From Bacteroidales bacterium (GTDB lineage: Bacteria; Bacteroidota; Bacteroidia; Bacteroidales; UBA932): a stretch of 64,000 nt of DNA. This document shows positions 6,262-15,791 of the stretch, piece by piece (positions within the stretch are counted from its first letter, which is position 1; each line of letters opens with the position of its first letter). Location: NCBI GenBank assembly GCA_016281015.1, contig JAEEHS010000013.1, forward strand, positions 62,001-126,000. Direction: 5' to 3'. The translations under genes were made by a program, and so were the position numbers. The notes beneath the pieces were generated by a model that was not told the origin of the DNA, searched no databases, and saw only the letters and a list, made by a program, of their open reading frames with translations.

Positions 6262-8295
6262 TTAGTTTGCCTGATAGGCGCCCGGCCACCAGGCAGCCCC
6301 GCGCTCCGTCCCGGCCGCGTCCTTCCCGACGGCACCGATTTCGGTTAGCCACTGATAGAAAGCCTGACCGACCGTGTTGCCGTCCAGATAGCCGTTGTAC
6401 GCATCCAGATTCACATCCAGCGCATCCTTGACCTTATTTTCAAAGTCGGAAGCAGCCATCTTGGTGAAGCTGGAGGAGGGGCCGTTCCAGAGGAAGAGCG
6501 TCTTCCCCTCATCCCACTTCCCGCCGTCCAGCGAAGAGATCGTCGCATCCGTCACACTGCCATCTACGGTGGCATTCGGGAATTTCGTCACATCGATGAC
6601 AGGTCCCACGATGCTGTTGTACAGATAGAAATGACAGCGCATGTTATTCTTTCCCTCCGGGTCACCGTCAGCCACGGAACTGCCGGCTGCCGTCGAGGTG
6701 TTGATGACGATGGAATTGGCCACCAAGTAGCGGGCGTCATTGGAATTGTCTGTATTCCGGAGTGCGGAGAGGTCACCGCTGCCGATCAGCGTGGAGTTCG
6801 TGAAGGCGGCAAAACCGTCCGTATTCAGGATGACCCCGTTGCCGCCGCTTTCCTGGCGGACGTTGCCGTAGATGGTGCAGTTGTTGAAGCAGGCGACCGA
6901 AGGGTTGGACCCGTGAAGGATCTGACCCCACTGGTTCGTCCGCATCGTATTGCCGGTAAAGACACAGTTGTTAAAGAACGCCATCGCCGCCTGCGAGTTG
7001 GACTTGCTGCCGTTGAGCTGGATGAAACCGCGGTCGGACGCCCTGTTGTTCTTGAATACCGTGTTGTTGCAGGTCAGCCAGCCGCCGGTCTTGGCCGCAG
7101 AGCCGCTGCCCGCGCGCATGTTGATCAGCGCAGCGGTCGCCGCTTCGCAGTCTTCGAAGACGGAATGGTCGATATCCACCCGGCCCCATTCCACGGAGAT
7201 GATTCCGCTGTGCTTGCTGGTGGAGCTCGCCATGGGGTTGTTCGTCTGGCCTTTGCAAGAAATGAATCGGCAGTTGTCGATATACTCCTCGCTGCCTTCG
7301 CCGTTGACATGGATGGCCCCGCCTGTCCCGGCTTCGGTATAGCAACCCTTGAAAATGCAGTTCCTGAAGGTCTGTTTGCCCTTGGAATTGTTGGCCGCTC
7401 CGCCCGTATTGGAGCTGTGACTCAGGAACGTACAGGAGGTGAACAGGACCTCGGCCTCCGGGTTGTTGGTCATGATGGAAGCGCCGTTACGGGAATAGTT
7501 CGACGCGTCGAACAGGCAATCGCTGGCGACAATCTTGCCTTTGGCGCAGCGAAGGGCGCCGCCGCTCTGCTCGGTCGTCGTTTTGTTGTTCGTGAAGGTC
7601 ACATTGTTGAGCGTCAGGAGGGCGTCTCCGGAGCTGCCGGCCGCGACGGAGATACCGGCACCGCTTTCCAGGGAGTTGTAGCCATCGGTCACCTCCAGGT
7701 TGCGGAGGGTCAGGTCCACCTGGTTCCCCAGGAGCAGCACCCGGTATTTCCCATCACCGCTCAGCACAACCCCGTCCTCACCTTCGAAGGTGAGCTTGAC
7801 TTTCTGGGGGTAGCCATTGTATTCGATCTTCAGTCCCTGAAGGTTCTTCTCGTCGGCGAGCACATACTTGCCCTCCGCGAAATGGAAGGTCACGCCGTCC
7901 ATGGCCTCAGCATGGATATCGGACGTCTCCTGGGCCTGGAAATTCCCATCTTCGACGGTCACCGTCTGGACCAGCGACTTGAATGTAGCCAGATCCAGGG
8001 CGTTCGAAGAAGAAGAACCGTCCTTTTCGCCATTTCCCGCGACGGAAACATAGTAAAGGCTCCGCTTGGGGATGGGCGGCCAGGAAGGATCGTCACCGCC
8101 AGGATTGTCCGGATCGTCGGGATCGTCCGGGTCATCGGGATCATCGGGCGTGTCATCGTCCGGTTTGACCTTTTTGTTGTGCTCGTCGATTTCCGCCTGG
8201 GTCATCACCTTGGCCTGGCGGATTTCCGCCTTGGAGCAGGAACCGATCACAAGGACGGAAAGAAGGATCAGGAGGATGGAAAGTATTCTTTTCAT
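6262..8295 (-). CDS. Beta-helix lipoprotein with WWPGAYQ C-terminus
   Basis: A 677-residue lipoprotein (lipobox VIGSC, Cys about 20). After a short tether there is an acidic DDP repeat stretch (about 47-65), then SLYYVSVAGNGEKDGSSSSN, the usual start of a parallel beta-helix 'adhesin/pectate lyase-like' domain. Residues about 110-620 carry PbH1-like coils (NNVTFTNNKTT, NCIFKGCYTEAGTGGAIHVN, NNCTIYGN). The end, GKDAAGTERGAAWWPGAYQ, is shared with three other proteins in this window and resembles the D-x-x-G-x-x-R...GAYE end of choice-of-anchor Q proteins. No lyase catalytic residues could be recognised. It is the last gene of the long SusC/SusD operon and probably a surface glycan-binding or structural protein. 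Confidence 0.75.
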   Translation of the reverse strand: MKRILSILLILLSVLVIGSCSKAEIRQAKVMTQAEIDEHNKKVKPDDDTPDDPDDPDDPDDPDNPGGDDPSWPPIPKRSLYYVSVAGNGEKDGSSSSNALDLATFKSLVQTVTVEDGNFQAQETSDIHAEAMDGVTFHFAEGKYVLADEKNLQGLKIEYNGYPQKVKLTFEGEDGVVLSGDGKYRVLLLGNQVDLTLRNLEVTDGYNSLESGAGISVAAGSSGDALLTLNNVTFTNNKTTTEQSGGALRCAKGKIVASDCLFDASNYSRNGASIMTNNPEAEVLFTSCTFLSHSSNTGGAANNSKGKQTFRNCIFKGCYTEAGTGGAIHVNGEGSEEYIDNCRFISCKGQTNNPMASSTSKHSGIISVEWGRVDIDHSVFEDCEAATAALINMRAGSGSAAKTGGWLTCNNTVFKNNRASDRGFIQLNGSKSNSQAAMAFFNNCVFTGNTMRTNQWGQILHGSNPSVACFNNCTIYGNVRQESGGNGVILNTDGFAAFTNSTLIGSGDLSALRNTDNSNDARYLVANSIVINTSTAAGSSVADGDPEGKNNMRCHFYLYNSIVGPVIDVTKFPNATVDGSVTDATISSLDGGKWDEGKTLFLWNGPSSSFTKMAASDFENKVKDALDVNLDAYNGYLDGNTVGQAFYQWLTEIGAVGKDAAGTERGAAWWPGAYQAN
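8111..8146. repeat. Four 9-bp repeats encoding DDP units
   Basis: Units GGATCGTCG, GGATCGTCC, GGGTCATCG and GGATCATCG encode Asp-Asp-Pro on the minus strand, forming the flexible tether between the lipidated Cys and the beta-helix. Confidence 0.7.
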
Positions 8296-8310
8296 GGTCA
8301 GGTCATTTTA

Positions 8311-9756
8311 TCAGTCCAAATTCGGGTCATAGGAGCCGGGCTGGAAGCCGTCTTCGCCGCGGTCCTCTCCCCGGCCGTCCTTCGAGAAGGAAGCCGGCGT
8401 CACCCAGGTGGCATAGGCCCTTCCCAGCACAGCAATGCTGCAGTAGGCGGAAGGGTCGAATTCAACGGCCGCATTGTACACATCATCCTCCATCACATAG
8501 CTCTTGAGGCCTGATTGGACCTGGGCGATATCCCAGACGAAGCAGTTGTTCTCCACTTTTCCAGTCAGGACCATCTGCTTAACCGACTCCACCAGGAAGT
8601 CTTCGCCCGCACTGGGGTCCGTACAGCCGTTTCCGAGGCTGATGCTCTTGACGACATTGGACCCGCGCGACTTGTAGGTGCCGTTCGAATTCAGGATCAG
8701 GCCATAGCCTTCCAGGTTCTCGTTGAAGAGGACATTGTTGATCAGGATCGAACCCCGGTCCGTCTTGGACTCGCAGCGGAAAGCGGCATTGGAGGTCCCG
8801 TTGGGCGCGGAGTTGTCGATAATGGTATTGTTGGACAGGAAGAAAGCGCCGCCGCCGTTGAGCGTGGAGCCTTTTCCCTGATTTCCGACCATCGTACAGT
8901 TGTTGGCGCAGACCACCCCTTCCGACAGCTGGACGGCACTGCCCCATTCTCCGGTGATGCTATTGCCCGTGAAGAAGCAGCGGTCCATGAACAGGACGCT
9001 CTGTTTGCCGCCGCATCGGATGGCACCGCCGCGGCTGTTGGCCGCATTGCCCTTGAAGATGCAGTTCCGGGCCTTGAAATAGCCCTGATGGATAAAGCAG
9101 GCGGCACCGCCCTCATGGCCGCTCGTTCCGGCGACACCGTTGACATTGCCGATAAACTGGCAATTGATACACTCGAGCGAAGTGGTCAGGTACGGGCCGT
9201 CGACGCCGAAGACCGCGCCGCCTTTCCCTTCCGTCTTCGAATTCATTTCCGCACTCTTGTAGAAATGGGTGAAGGTAATGTTCTCGAAACGAACCACACC
9301 GCCCTTGACAATGCAAAAAGCGCCGTCACCGTCGTCGGCGACATCATTCTTGTTGACATCCCCCGTAAAGACGGTCGGATACAGGGCCGGGTCACATTTG
9401 CTCAGGTCGTCAAACTCCAGGGTTTTGCTGTAGCCGCCCCGGATGCAGAGGACATCCTTGGTAATCTCAAAGAAACCATCTTTTTCCGGGACCACGTACG
9501 TGCCCTCCTGGATATGGATACCGGCATCGGACAGATTGGTGCTCGGATTCGAAATCATCTTCAGGAACTGCTTGAATGGCAGGGCATTGTTCCAGTCCAC
9601 CCCACTCTTGGAGCCTGAACCATTGAGGGTGACATACCAGTTGTCGGAGAACTCCTGGGCCACCGTCGCATTGCTCCCCGGAGGGACCATGTCGAACTGA
9701 GGCTGGCAAGCGAGAGCCACCAGCGGAAGAATCAAGTATAAATAGCTGTGTTTCAT
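8311..9756 (-). CDS. Beta-helix lipoprotein, divergent family member
   Basis: A 481-residue lipoprotein (LVALAC lipobox). DNWYVTLNGSGSKSGVDWNNAL opens a parallel beta-helix domain with coils such as NCQFIGNVNG, NCIFKGNAANSRGGAIRCGG and NNTIIDNSAPNG. The C-terminus SKDGRGEDRGEDGFQPGSYD aligns with the KDxxGxxRG...PGAY ending of the other beta-helix proteins here but has lost both Trp residues. Gene position is directly after the first susD (10-base gap) and before the 677-residue paralogue, so it probably works with that SusC/SusD pair at the cell surface. No enzyme motif is seen. Confidence 0.75.
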   Translation of the reverse strand: MKHSYLYLILPLVALACQPQFDMVPPGSNATVAQEFSDNWYVTLNGSGSKSGVDWNNALPFKQFLKMISNPSTNLSDAGIHIQEGTYVVPEKDGFFEITKDVLCIRGGYSKTLEFDDLSKCDPALYPTVFTGDVNKNDVADDGDGAFCIVKGGVVRFENITFTHFYKSAEMNSKTEGKGGAVFGVDGPYLTTSLECINCQFIGNVNGVAGTSGHEGGAACFIHQGYFKARNCIFKGNAANSRGGAIRCGGKQSVLFMDRCFFTGNSITGEWGSAVQLSEGVVCANNCTMVGNQGKGSTLNGGGAFFLSNNTIIDNSAPNGTSNAAFRCESKTDRGSILINNVLFNENLEGYGLILNSNGTYKSRGSNVVKSISLGNGCTDPSAGEDFLVESVKQMVLTGKVENNCFVWDIAQVQSGLKSYVMEDDVYNAAVEFDPSAYCSIAVLGRAYATWVTPASFSKDGRGEDRGEDGFQPGSYDPNLD

Positions 9757-9766
9757 AGCATCTCAC

Positions 9767-11575
9767 TTATTTAATGCCCGGATAGCCGGGGTTCTGTACC
9801 AGGGAAGGATTCAGTTCCAGGACGGACTTGCAGAGCGGATAGATGCGGTTGTGCTTGTCCGGGTCGGCCGGCTTGTCCCACCAGGCCTCTTCGAAGCGGT
9901 CGAAACGGATCAGGTCGTCTCGGCGGTGGCCTTCAAAAATGAATTCCCGCATCCGTTCGTCCAGGAACTCCTGGTCGTCGAGCGTAACCGTGCCGCCGTC
10001 GGAACCGACATAAGCGATCGAGGAAGTAAAGTTTTCGTAATTGCGTTTGCGCACCGAGTTCAGCAGGGCGCCCGCCCCGTTTTTATCCCCCATGCGGTAA
10101 AGGCTCTCCGCTTTGGCGTACACCACCTCCGTCAGGCGCATGTCCGTGTAGTCCGGTTCCATGTAATAGCCGCCCGAATACGGATAGAAGGGATATTTCA
10201 CGCAGTACAGGCCCGAATTCATGTCGCCGTTGAACAGCGTGGACTCCGCCCGGGCCGCATCGGTGATCGTTCCGGTCGGAGCGCCGGTCAGGAATCCGCC
10301 GCACTGATCCAGCAGATAGAGATCGTAACCGGCCTGGGCCTTCGCCTTGTTCCCTTTGGCATCAATGATATAGCCCTCGAGGAAGAACATTCCCTCACGC
10401 GTATTCTTGGACGTGTTTTTGTACTGCTTGTAACGCAGGTCGCCCGGATATTTGAGGAACTTCTGCGTCGGGCAGCCCAGCTTGTAGCTGTACAGCCGGC
10501 GGGGAGAAGAATTGTCATAGGAAGGAGACAGGTGCCAGCGGGGATTGCGGTCGCCGTCTTCCTCAATCTCCAGATAAGACTGGGAATTATAGGGAAGTCC
10601 ACGGCCGTAAATGGTCCGGTAAGTCTTCTTATCACCCTCCTTATTCTGCATGTGCCAGGAGGTGGTACCGAAAGAGCCCGGGTAGCCGAAAATCACCTCA
10701 TTGCAGGTCTCGTTGTTCCAGTCGAAGGGTTCCCACCAGTTCTCAGCGAGGGCATAGTAACCGAATTCCCCGTTCAGGATCCGGTCACACATGGCAATAC
10801 ACTTGTCGTAAGCCGGATAGCCCAGCCAGGCCTCGGTATTCAGGTACAGCCGGACCAGGATCGTGGCCGCCGCGGCCTTGGTGAATTCACCCTGGTGGAG
10901 CCCCGGGCCGGCGCTCCCTTGCTTGGCAGGAAGCAGGTCGATGCAATCAAAGAGCTCATCCTCGATGAACTTGTACAGCTCTTCGGGAGGAACCTGCTTT
11001 TTCCGTTCGGGCTTCTCATTCTCCTCGGTAGAGGAAGAGGTAATCAGCTGGCAGTTGCGATAAAAATTGAGCAGCCGGTAATAGGCATAAGCCCGTGCTG
11101 CACGGAGCTGGGTATCGAATACGACCCATTCCGCTTCGCTGATATCCGGGAATTTATCATGGTCCAGGCGCCGGATGTCGTCCAGCACCAGGTTGCACTG
11201 GGCAATACCCTGGTACTGGTTGACCCAGTAATTCCCCACATAGTTCTCCACCAGGTCGCCGGAGATATCCTGGAAATTGTGGCGATGCCAGTCGGACCAG
11301 CGGCCGCCGTCCCACCAGCCATAGGAGTCCATCTGCGGAGTCATGAACACGTCCGCAGGCAGCTCCTGCATCGGCACGTAGCGCTGCACACTCTCGAAAT
11401 AGTGTTCAAACGGACGATAGACCGCCTTGATGACATCGGATTTCTTATTATAGTAGTTCGCCGACATCAGCGACGAATACACATGCTCGTCCAGATTGGT
11501 GCAGGAAAGCGCCAACGCCGAAGCGGCAAGGACGAAAGCCAAGATTCTTTCTATCTTTTTCATCGTCTTCAGCAT
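9767..11575 (-). CDS. SusD/RagB family nutrient-binding lipoprotein
   Basis: A 602-residue surface lipoprotein that would cap the SusC transporter and bind ligand. Signal peptide and lipobox LALSC are present; the start can be the ATG at 11575 (abutting the susC stop) or the ATG at 11563 (MKKIERI). SusD features include the TPR-like N-terminal region (VIKAVYRPFEHYFESV), the RAARAYAYYRLLNFY helix near 140, TKAAAATILVRLYLNTEAW near 220 and the C-terminal LDERMREFIFEGHRRDDLIRF block near 540. It follows its susC directly. Substrate cannot be read from the sequence; the operon's phosphodiesterases suggest a phosphodiester ligand. Confidence 0.92.
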   Translation of the reverse strand: MLKTMKKIERILAFVLAASALALSCTNLDEHVYSSLMSANYYNKKSDVIKAVYRPFEHYFESVQRYVPMQELPADVFMTPQMDSYGWWDGGRWSDWHRHNFQDISGDLVENYVGNYWVNQYQGIAQCNLVLDDIRRLDHDKFPDISEAEWVVFDTQLRAARAYAYYRLLNFYRNCQLITSSSTEENEKPERKKQVPPEELYKFIEDELFDCIDLLPAKQGSAGPGLHQGEFTKAAAATILVRLYLNTEAWLGYPAYDKCIAMCDRILNGEFGYYALAENWWEPFDWNNETCNEVIFGYPGSFGTTSWHMQNKEGDKKTYRTIYGRGLPYNSQSYLEIEEDGDRNPRWHLSPSYDNSSPRRLYSYKLGCPTQKFLKYPGDLRYKQYKNTSKNTREGMFFLEGYIIDAKGNKAKAQAGYDLYLLDQCGGFLTGAPTGTITDAARAESTLFNGDMNSGLYCVKYPFYPYSGGYYMEPDYTDMRLTEVVYAKAESLYRMGDKNGAGALLNSVRKRNYENFTSSIAYVGSDGGTVTLDDQEFLDERMREFIFEGHRRDDLIRFDRFEEAWWDKPADPDKHNRIYPLCKSVLELNPSLVQNPGYPGIK

Positions 11576-14539
11576 TTAAAATCCGACCTGAAGTCCCAGG
11601 ATAAACTGGAAGGCGGACGGGTAGTAGGTCTTACTCCCGCCGAAGGTGCCGGGGGTCATTCCATTGACCGGATAGACCGAAGGGTCGATACCGGTGAAAC
11701 GCGTCAGGGTATACAGGTTCGAGGCCGTTGCATACACGCGAACCTTATCGATGTACTTGAGGTCGAACTTATGGGTCCATCCGAGGCTGATCCGGTCCAG
11801 TTTCAGATAGTCGCCGGGCTCCAGGAAGTAGTCCGTCAGCACGTTGCGCCCCTTGGTCACGGCCGCGTTCTTGGCATAGGCCGAGCGCAGCACGTTGGTC
11901 GTCATTCCCTGCAGTCCATAATAGAAGTCATGGACATTGAAAATCTCGAAGCCGAGGGCGGTCCGAAGCGAAACGCTCAGGTCAAACTCCTTGTAGCGCA
12001 GGTTGTTGGTAAGTCCGCCGGTAAACCAGGGCAGGCCATTGCCCGTGACGGTCTTGTCGGCCTCGGTGCCGTTCCCGATCGGGATAATCCGCCCGTCGGC
12101 GGCATAAATGAGCCAGTCGCCGCGGCTGTCCACGCCGGCATAGCGCCAGGTGTAGTAGTTACCGACCCGCTGTCCCTCTTCCAGACGCTGCAGGGTACCG
12201 GGATTGTTCGGATTGGACATCGTACACATGGACACATAACTCTGTCCATGGAAAATGTCGTTGGAGAAGCTCTCGAACTTGTTGTCAGAGGTCGCGCCGA
12301 CCAGGGTAAAGCTCCAGTTCCAGTCCTGGGTGCGGACAGGATTGACCGTGAGGTCGAGCTCGACACCCTGGTTGCGCATGGAACCGACATTCGCCGTAAT
12401 GCTCGAGGAAAGGTTCGGCGGGACGGCCACGTCGTAGTCACCCAGCAGGTCCACCTGGTGGCGGTTGAAGTAGTTGATGCTACCGGTAATCCGGTACTTG
12501 AGGAAGCTGAAATCCAGACCGACATTCTGGTTGTAACCCTTCTCCCAGCGAAGGTCGGAGTTCACGTTTCCGCTCGGGCCCCAGACCTTGAAACGGGTCC
12601 CGCTGTACTGCCAATAACCGTAGGAACGATAAGTCGACAGGGACAGGTAGTTGCCGATATCCTGGTTGCCGGTGACACCGAAGTCGTAGCGCAGCTTCAG
12701 GTCGTCCAGCCAGGAAGAAGTCGCCTTCATGAAGGGCTCGTCACTGATGCGCCAGCCCACGGAAACGGCGGGGAAATTACCCCATTTGTGATTGGCGCCG
12801 AAGCGGGAGGATCCCTCGTGCCGGATGGACACCGACAGCAGGTAGCGCTCTTTCCAGTCGTAATTGGCGCGGGCGAAGAAAGCGATCAGCGTATGGTCAT
12901 TCTTCGAAGAGGACATGAGCACCTTGCCGTCTTCCGACGCCAGGGAGCCTTCCCCGATGTTGTTGACCGTGGTGGCGTCCGTGGTGAAGTTGGTGTTGTT
13001 CATACTCATCGACTCGCTGACGCCGTAGGCATAGGAGTAACCGCCCATCAGACGGAGGCGGTGTTCCTTGAGTTTCATGGTGAAATTCGTCACCCACTCG
13101 AGGTTCACGGTCTGGGACATGGCCGCGTATTTCTCGGCGTAGCCCGTGGTGCCGGCGTTGACCTGGCCGGAATAGGTGGAGGGCTGATACCGGTCGTTGA
13201 TGCGGTCCACCAGGTGGTCCGAAACGGTCAGCTGGGAGGTCAGTTCAAAGCCCTTATGGGCGGGCGCGAGCAGCGGAAGCAGGTTCAGCTTCGCCGAACC
13301 GCTCATCTCATAGACATGGACCTTGTCAAAACTAAGCACCTGGGTCGCGGCCTCCACGAGGTTGGTGCCCGCCACGCCGGAAGCAAACTGATAGTAGCCG
13401 TTCGGCGAATTCTCGTCATACACGGGATAGGTCGGGTTGTTGTCCAGGATGGAATCGAAGCCCACGGAATTGTTCTTCCGGATGATGCGCGGCGCGATGT
13501 TGGCCGCAAAGGTCAGCAGGCCGCTTTTGGTGGTATGACTCACGGTCGCACGGCCGCCATACTCCCGCCGGTCGGAGCGAAGGTCTACACCGTTGGCGTA
13601 ACGGTAGTCGGCCGTCACCCGGTAATTGGTTCGGGCGTTGCCGCCGGAGACGGTCAGGGTATGCATGTGGGCCAGGCCCGTACGCGTGGATTCCTTGAAC
13701 CAGTCCGTCGAAGCGCCGAAGTCCGCCAGCGGATTCGTCGCACAGCGGTAGGCCCGGTACTGGTCTGCCGTCAGCATCAGGAGTTCCCGTTTGGGCTGAT
13801 TGAGGGTAAAGGAAGCATTGTACTCGGTATGGACCGTTCCGTCACGCGAACCCTTCTTCAGGTTCACCAGAATAACGCCGTTTCCGCCCCGGGTGCCGTA
13901 AATGGCCGAAGCCGCACCGTCCTTGAGGACGTCGATGGATTCGATGTCGGCCGGATTGATGTTCGTCATGTCGCCGCCGGGGACGCCGTCAATCACGTAG
14001 AGCGGGCCTGTTCCGGCCTGGCGGGAGGAGACGCCGCGGATCTGGATGTCGGCCTGGTGGTTGGGGTCACCGACGGCGCTGTTGTCGACATTCACGCCGG
14101 CCACCTTGCCCTGGAGGAGCATCCGGGAATCCAGCGAGGTGATATGGTTGAGGTCTTTGGACGCCACATGGGAAATGGCGGAAGTCATCTCCTTGCGGGT
14201 CAGGCTGCCATAACCGACGACCACGACTTCATCCAGCGTGGTCATGGCCGTTTCCAGCACGATGCGGACATTCTGCTGGCCCTGGAAGCGAAGCACCTGG
14301 TCCTCAAAGCCGATGGAAGAGAAGACAACATCCTGTCCCTTATCCACGGAGAGCGTAAACTTGCCGTCCAGGTCCGTGATGGCTCCTTTCGTCGTACCGG
14401 ACACGGCGACGGAAGCTCCGATGACGGGCTCGCCGTCACTGTCCACCACGACGCCGCTGAGACGGTTCTGCGCCAGCGCGACAAGCGGCAGCAGCAGAAG
14501 GGGCAGAAGCGCGAGGCAGCGGAAAAATCTGCGTTGCAT
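11576..14539 (-). CDS. SusC/RagA TonB-linked outer membrane transporter
   Basis: A 987-residue TonB-dependent transporter that imports ligand delivered by SusD. Signal peptide at 1-23, carboxypeptidase-regulatory-like domain about 26-100 (LSGVVVDSDGEPVIGASV), TonB-box-type segment TLDEVVVVGYG near 107, plug domain about 115-230 (YVIDGVPGGDMTNINPADIE, YGTRGGNGVILV), and a beta-barrel ending in aromatic F (FILGLQVGF). No STN domain precedes it, so regulation by an anti-sigma relay is not indicated. Length is typical of the family. It sits 18 bases below the GDPD-1 gene in the same operon. Confidence 0.93.
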   Translation of the reverse strand: MQRRFFRCLALLPLLLLPLVALAQNRLSGVVVDSDGEPVIGASVAVSGTTKGAITDLDGKFTLSVDKGQDVVFSSIGFEDQVLRFQGQQNVRIVLETAMTTLDEVVVVGYGSLTRKEMTSAISHVASKDLNHITSLDSRMLLQGKVAGVNVDNSAVGDPNHQADIQIRGVSSRQAGTGPLYVIDGVPGGDMTNINPADIESIDVLKDGAASAIYGTRGGNGVILVNLKKGSRDGTVHTEYNASFTLNQPKRELLMLTADQYRAYRCATNPLADFGASTDWFKESTRTGLAHMHTLTVSGGNARTNYRVTADYRYANGVDLRSDRREYGGRATVSHTTKSGLLTFAANIAPRIIRKNNSVGFDSILDNNPTYPVYDENSPNGYYQFASGVAGTNLVEAATQVLSFDKVHVYEMSGSAKLNLLPLLAPAHKGFELTSQLTVSDHLVDRINDRYQPSTYSGQVNAGTTGYAEKYAAMSQTVNLEWVTNFTMKLKEHRLRLMGGYSYAYGVSESMSMNNTNFTTDATTVNNIGEGSLASEDGKVLMSSSKNDHTLIAFFARANYDWKERYLLSVSIRHEGSSRFGANHKWGNFPAVSVGWRISDEPFMKATSSWLDDLKLRYDFGVTGNQDIGNYLSLSTYRSYGYWQYSGTRFKVWGPSGNVNSDLRWEKGYNQNVGLDFSFLKYRITGSINYFNRHQVDLLGDYDVAVPPNLSSSITANVGSMRNQGVELDLTVNPVRTQDWNWSFTLVGATSDNKFESFSNDIFHGQSYVSMCTMSNPNNPGTLQRLEEGQRVGNYYTWRYAGVDSRGDWLIYAADGRIIPIGNGTEADKTVTGNGLPWFTGGLTNNLRYKEFDLSVSLRTALGFEIFNVHDFYYGLQGMTTNVLRSAYAKNAAVTKGRNVLTDYFLEPGDYLKLDRISLGWTHKFDLKYIDKVRVYATASNLYTLTRFTGIDPSVYPVNGMTPGTFGGSKTYYPSAFQFILGLQVGF

Positions 14540-14557
14540 ATAAAAGTGGATTATTGA

Positions 14558-15787
14558 TTATTCTCCTGTTACGTGATAGCCTGCATCCTTCAAGGCTTTC
14601 CGGCACTCGGCACCCGTATCGACATGGATACACTGGCAGGCCGGGAAAGTCTTCATGATGTCATTGACCTGGGCCACCGTGAAATTCCTAGGGTAGAAAC
14701 CGCTGGTATTGAGGGTATAGATGGCATTGACCGACAGCAGGGTGCCGGCCGCGACGGCGCTGGCCACGGTCGAGGCGGACGTCGGCTTCTTGCTGGAATC
14801 CACCGACCCGCTGGCCGACGCTTCGGGAACGGTCGGGTTGTAGCCGCACTGGGTCCAGTACACACAGCCTTCCTTCCCGCCGCTGACCAGGGCCGACACC
14901 TGCGAACCGGTCACATAGCAGTACACGTTGCAGTCCGGGTCCGCCTTGAAGGCCTCCTTGATTTTCGCGTCCGTGTTGCAGTAGACCAGCACCTGCTGGG
15001 TCATCCCCTTCCGGGCGACCGTCTGGACCACTTCCGTCACGGAGGCGATGCGGTCTCCGATATCGATATTGACATAGATCCGTCCCTTGCAGGCATCCAG
15101 ATACTCGTCCAGGGTCAGCATTTTATACTCCGTCGCCTTGCCGTTGCGGTCTTTCAGGTTGACGCTCTTGATCTGGGCGAGGGTCAGGTTCTTGATCTCG
15201 CCGGAGCCTGTCGTCTCCCGGTTGATGTTACCGTCATGCGACACCACCAGGAATCCGTCCTTGGTCGTATAGACGTCGTTCTCCACGATGTCGATCTTGT
15301 CCGCGACGCACTTCTCGATGGCCGGCAGGGAGTTCTCCGGAATGGTCCAGTCGGAAGAATTGGCCCGGTGGCACATCACCAGACAAAGTTTCGGATCCAG
15401 ACGGAGCCGCTGGGCGAGACTCTGGAGCGTCTCCAGTTTCTCCACGGTAATCTTCCAGGAGGTCTTCGCCACTTCGGCGGGTTCCATCGTGACGCTCACC
15501 GTCTTGAGTCCTTCGGTCGTGAAGGCATAGGAAACGATGCCCGGCCCTTTCTGGGTCAGGGTCTTTTCCTTGCCGAACTTGACCGTCACCTCGGTCGTTT
15601 CCGCGATATTGGTAATATTCACCTGGACCGCTTCGCCCCGTAGCACGGAGCCGGCCTCTCCCTGGACACAGGTGACAGCGGGAGTCTTTGACACCGGCGG
15701 CAGCACGCCCTCATCGGGTTTCTTGCACCCGGGGGAAGAGAGGAGGGCCAGGGCGGCTGCGAGCGTGAGTATAAAATTCGTTTTCAT
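14558..15787 (-). CDS. GDPD-family phosphodiesterase lipoprotein 1
   Basis: A 409-residue lipoprotein starting at 15787 (MKTNFILTLAAALALL, lipobox SSPGC); the 53 extra residues in the track are upstream sequence. An Ig-like region fills about 30-125. The GDPD TIM-barrel follows, with CHRANSSDWTIPENSLPAIE near 145, IVENDVYTTKDG near 175 (Asn replaces the usual Leu of ELDV, the Glu and Asp are kept) and VSHDGNINRETTG near 192, giving the His, Glu, Asp and His set of glycerophosphodiester phosphodiesterases. It probably hydrolyses a glycerophosphodiester-type substrate on the cell surface or in the periplasm. Four bases separate it from GDPD-2, a likely co-acting paralogue. Confidence 0.88.
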   Translation of the reverse strand: MKTNFILTLAAALALLSSPGCKKPDEGVLPPVSKTPAVTCVQGEAGSVLRGEAVQVNITNIAETTEVTVKFGKEKTLTQKGPGIVSYAFTTEGLKTVSVTMEPAEVAKTSWKITVEKLETLQSLAQRLRLDPKLCLVMCHRANSSDWTIPENSLPAIEKCVADKIDIVENDVYTTKDGFLVVSHDGNINRETTGSGEIKNLTLAQIKSVNLKDRNGKATEYKMLTLDEYLDACKGRIYVNIDIGDRIASVTEVVQTVARKGMTQQVLVYCNTDAKIKEAFKADPDCNVYCYVTGSQVSALVSGGKEGCVYWTQCGYNPTVPEASASGSVDSSKKPTSASTVASAVAAGTLLSVNAIYTLNTSGFYPRNFTVAQVNDIMKTFPACQCIHVDTGAECRKALKDAGYHVTGE

Positions 15788-15791
15788 ATGC

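Noticed and set aside
8111-8146. CRISPR or minisatellite array
   Set aside because: The 9-bp units are in frame and encode an Asp-Asp-Pro tether; there are no spacers.
6262-8295. Polysaccharide lyase activity for the beta-helix proteins
   Set aside because: The coils look like PbH1 repeats, but no lyase catalytic Arg/Lys/Asp clusters could be recognised.
9851-14557. Plus-strand ORF of 1568 residues opposite susD/susC
   Set aside because: It is antisense to two well-supported genes, has no domain, and arises because GC-rich codon use leaves few stops on the opposite strand. The same holds for the 1588-residue ORF at 20428-25194.
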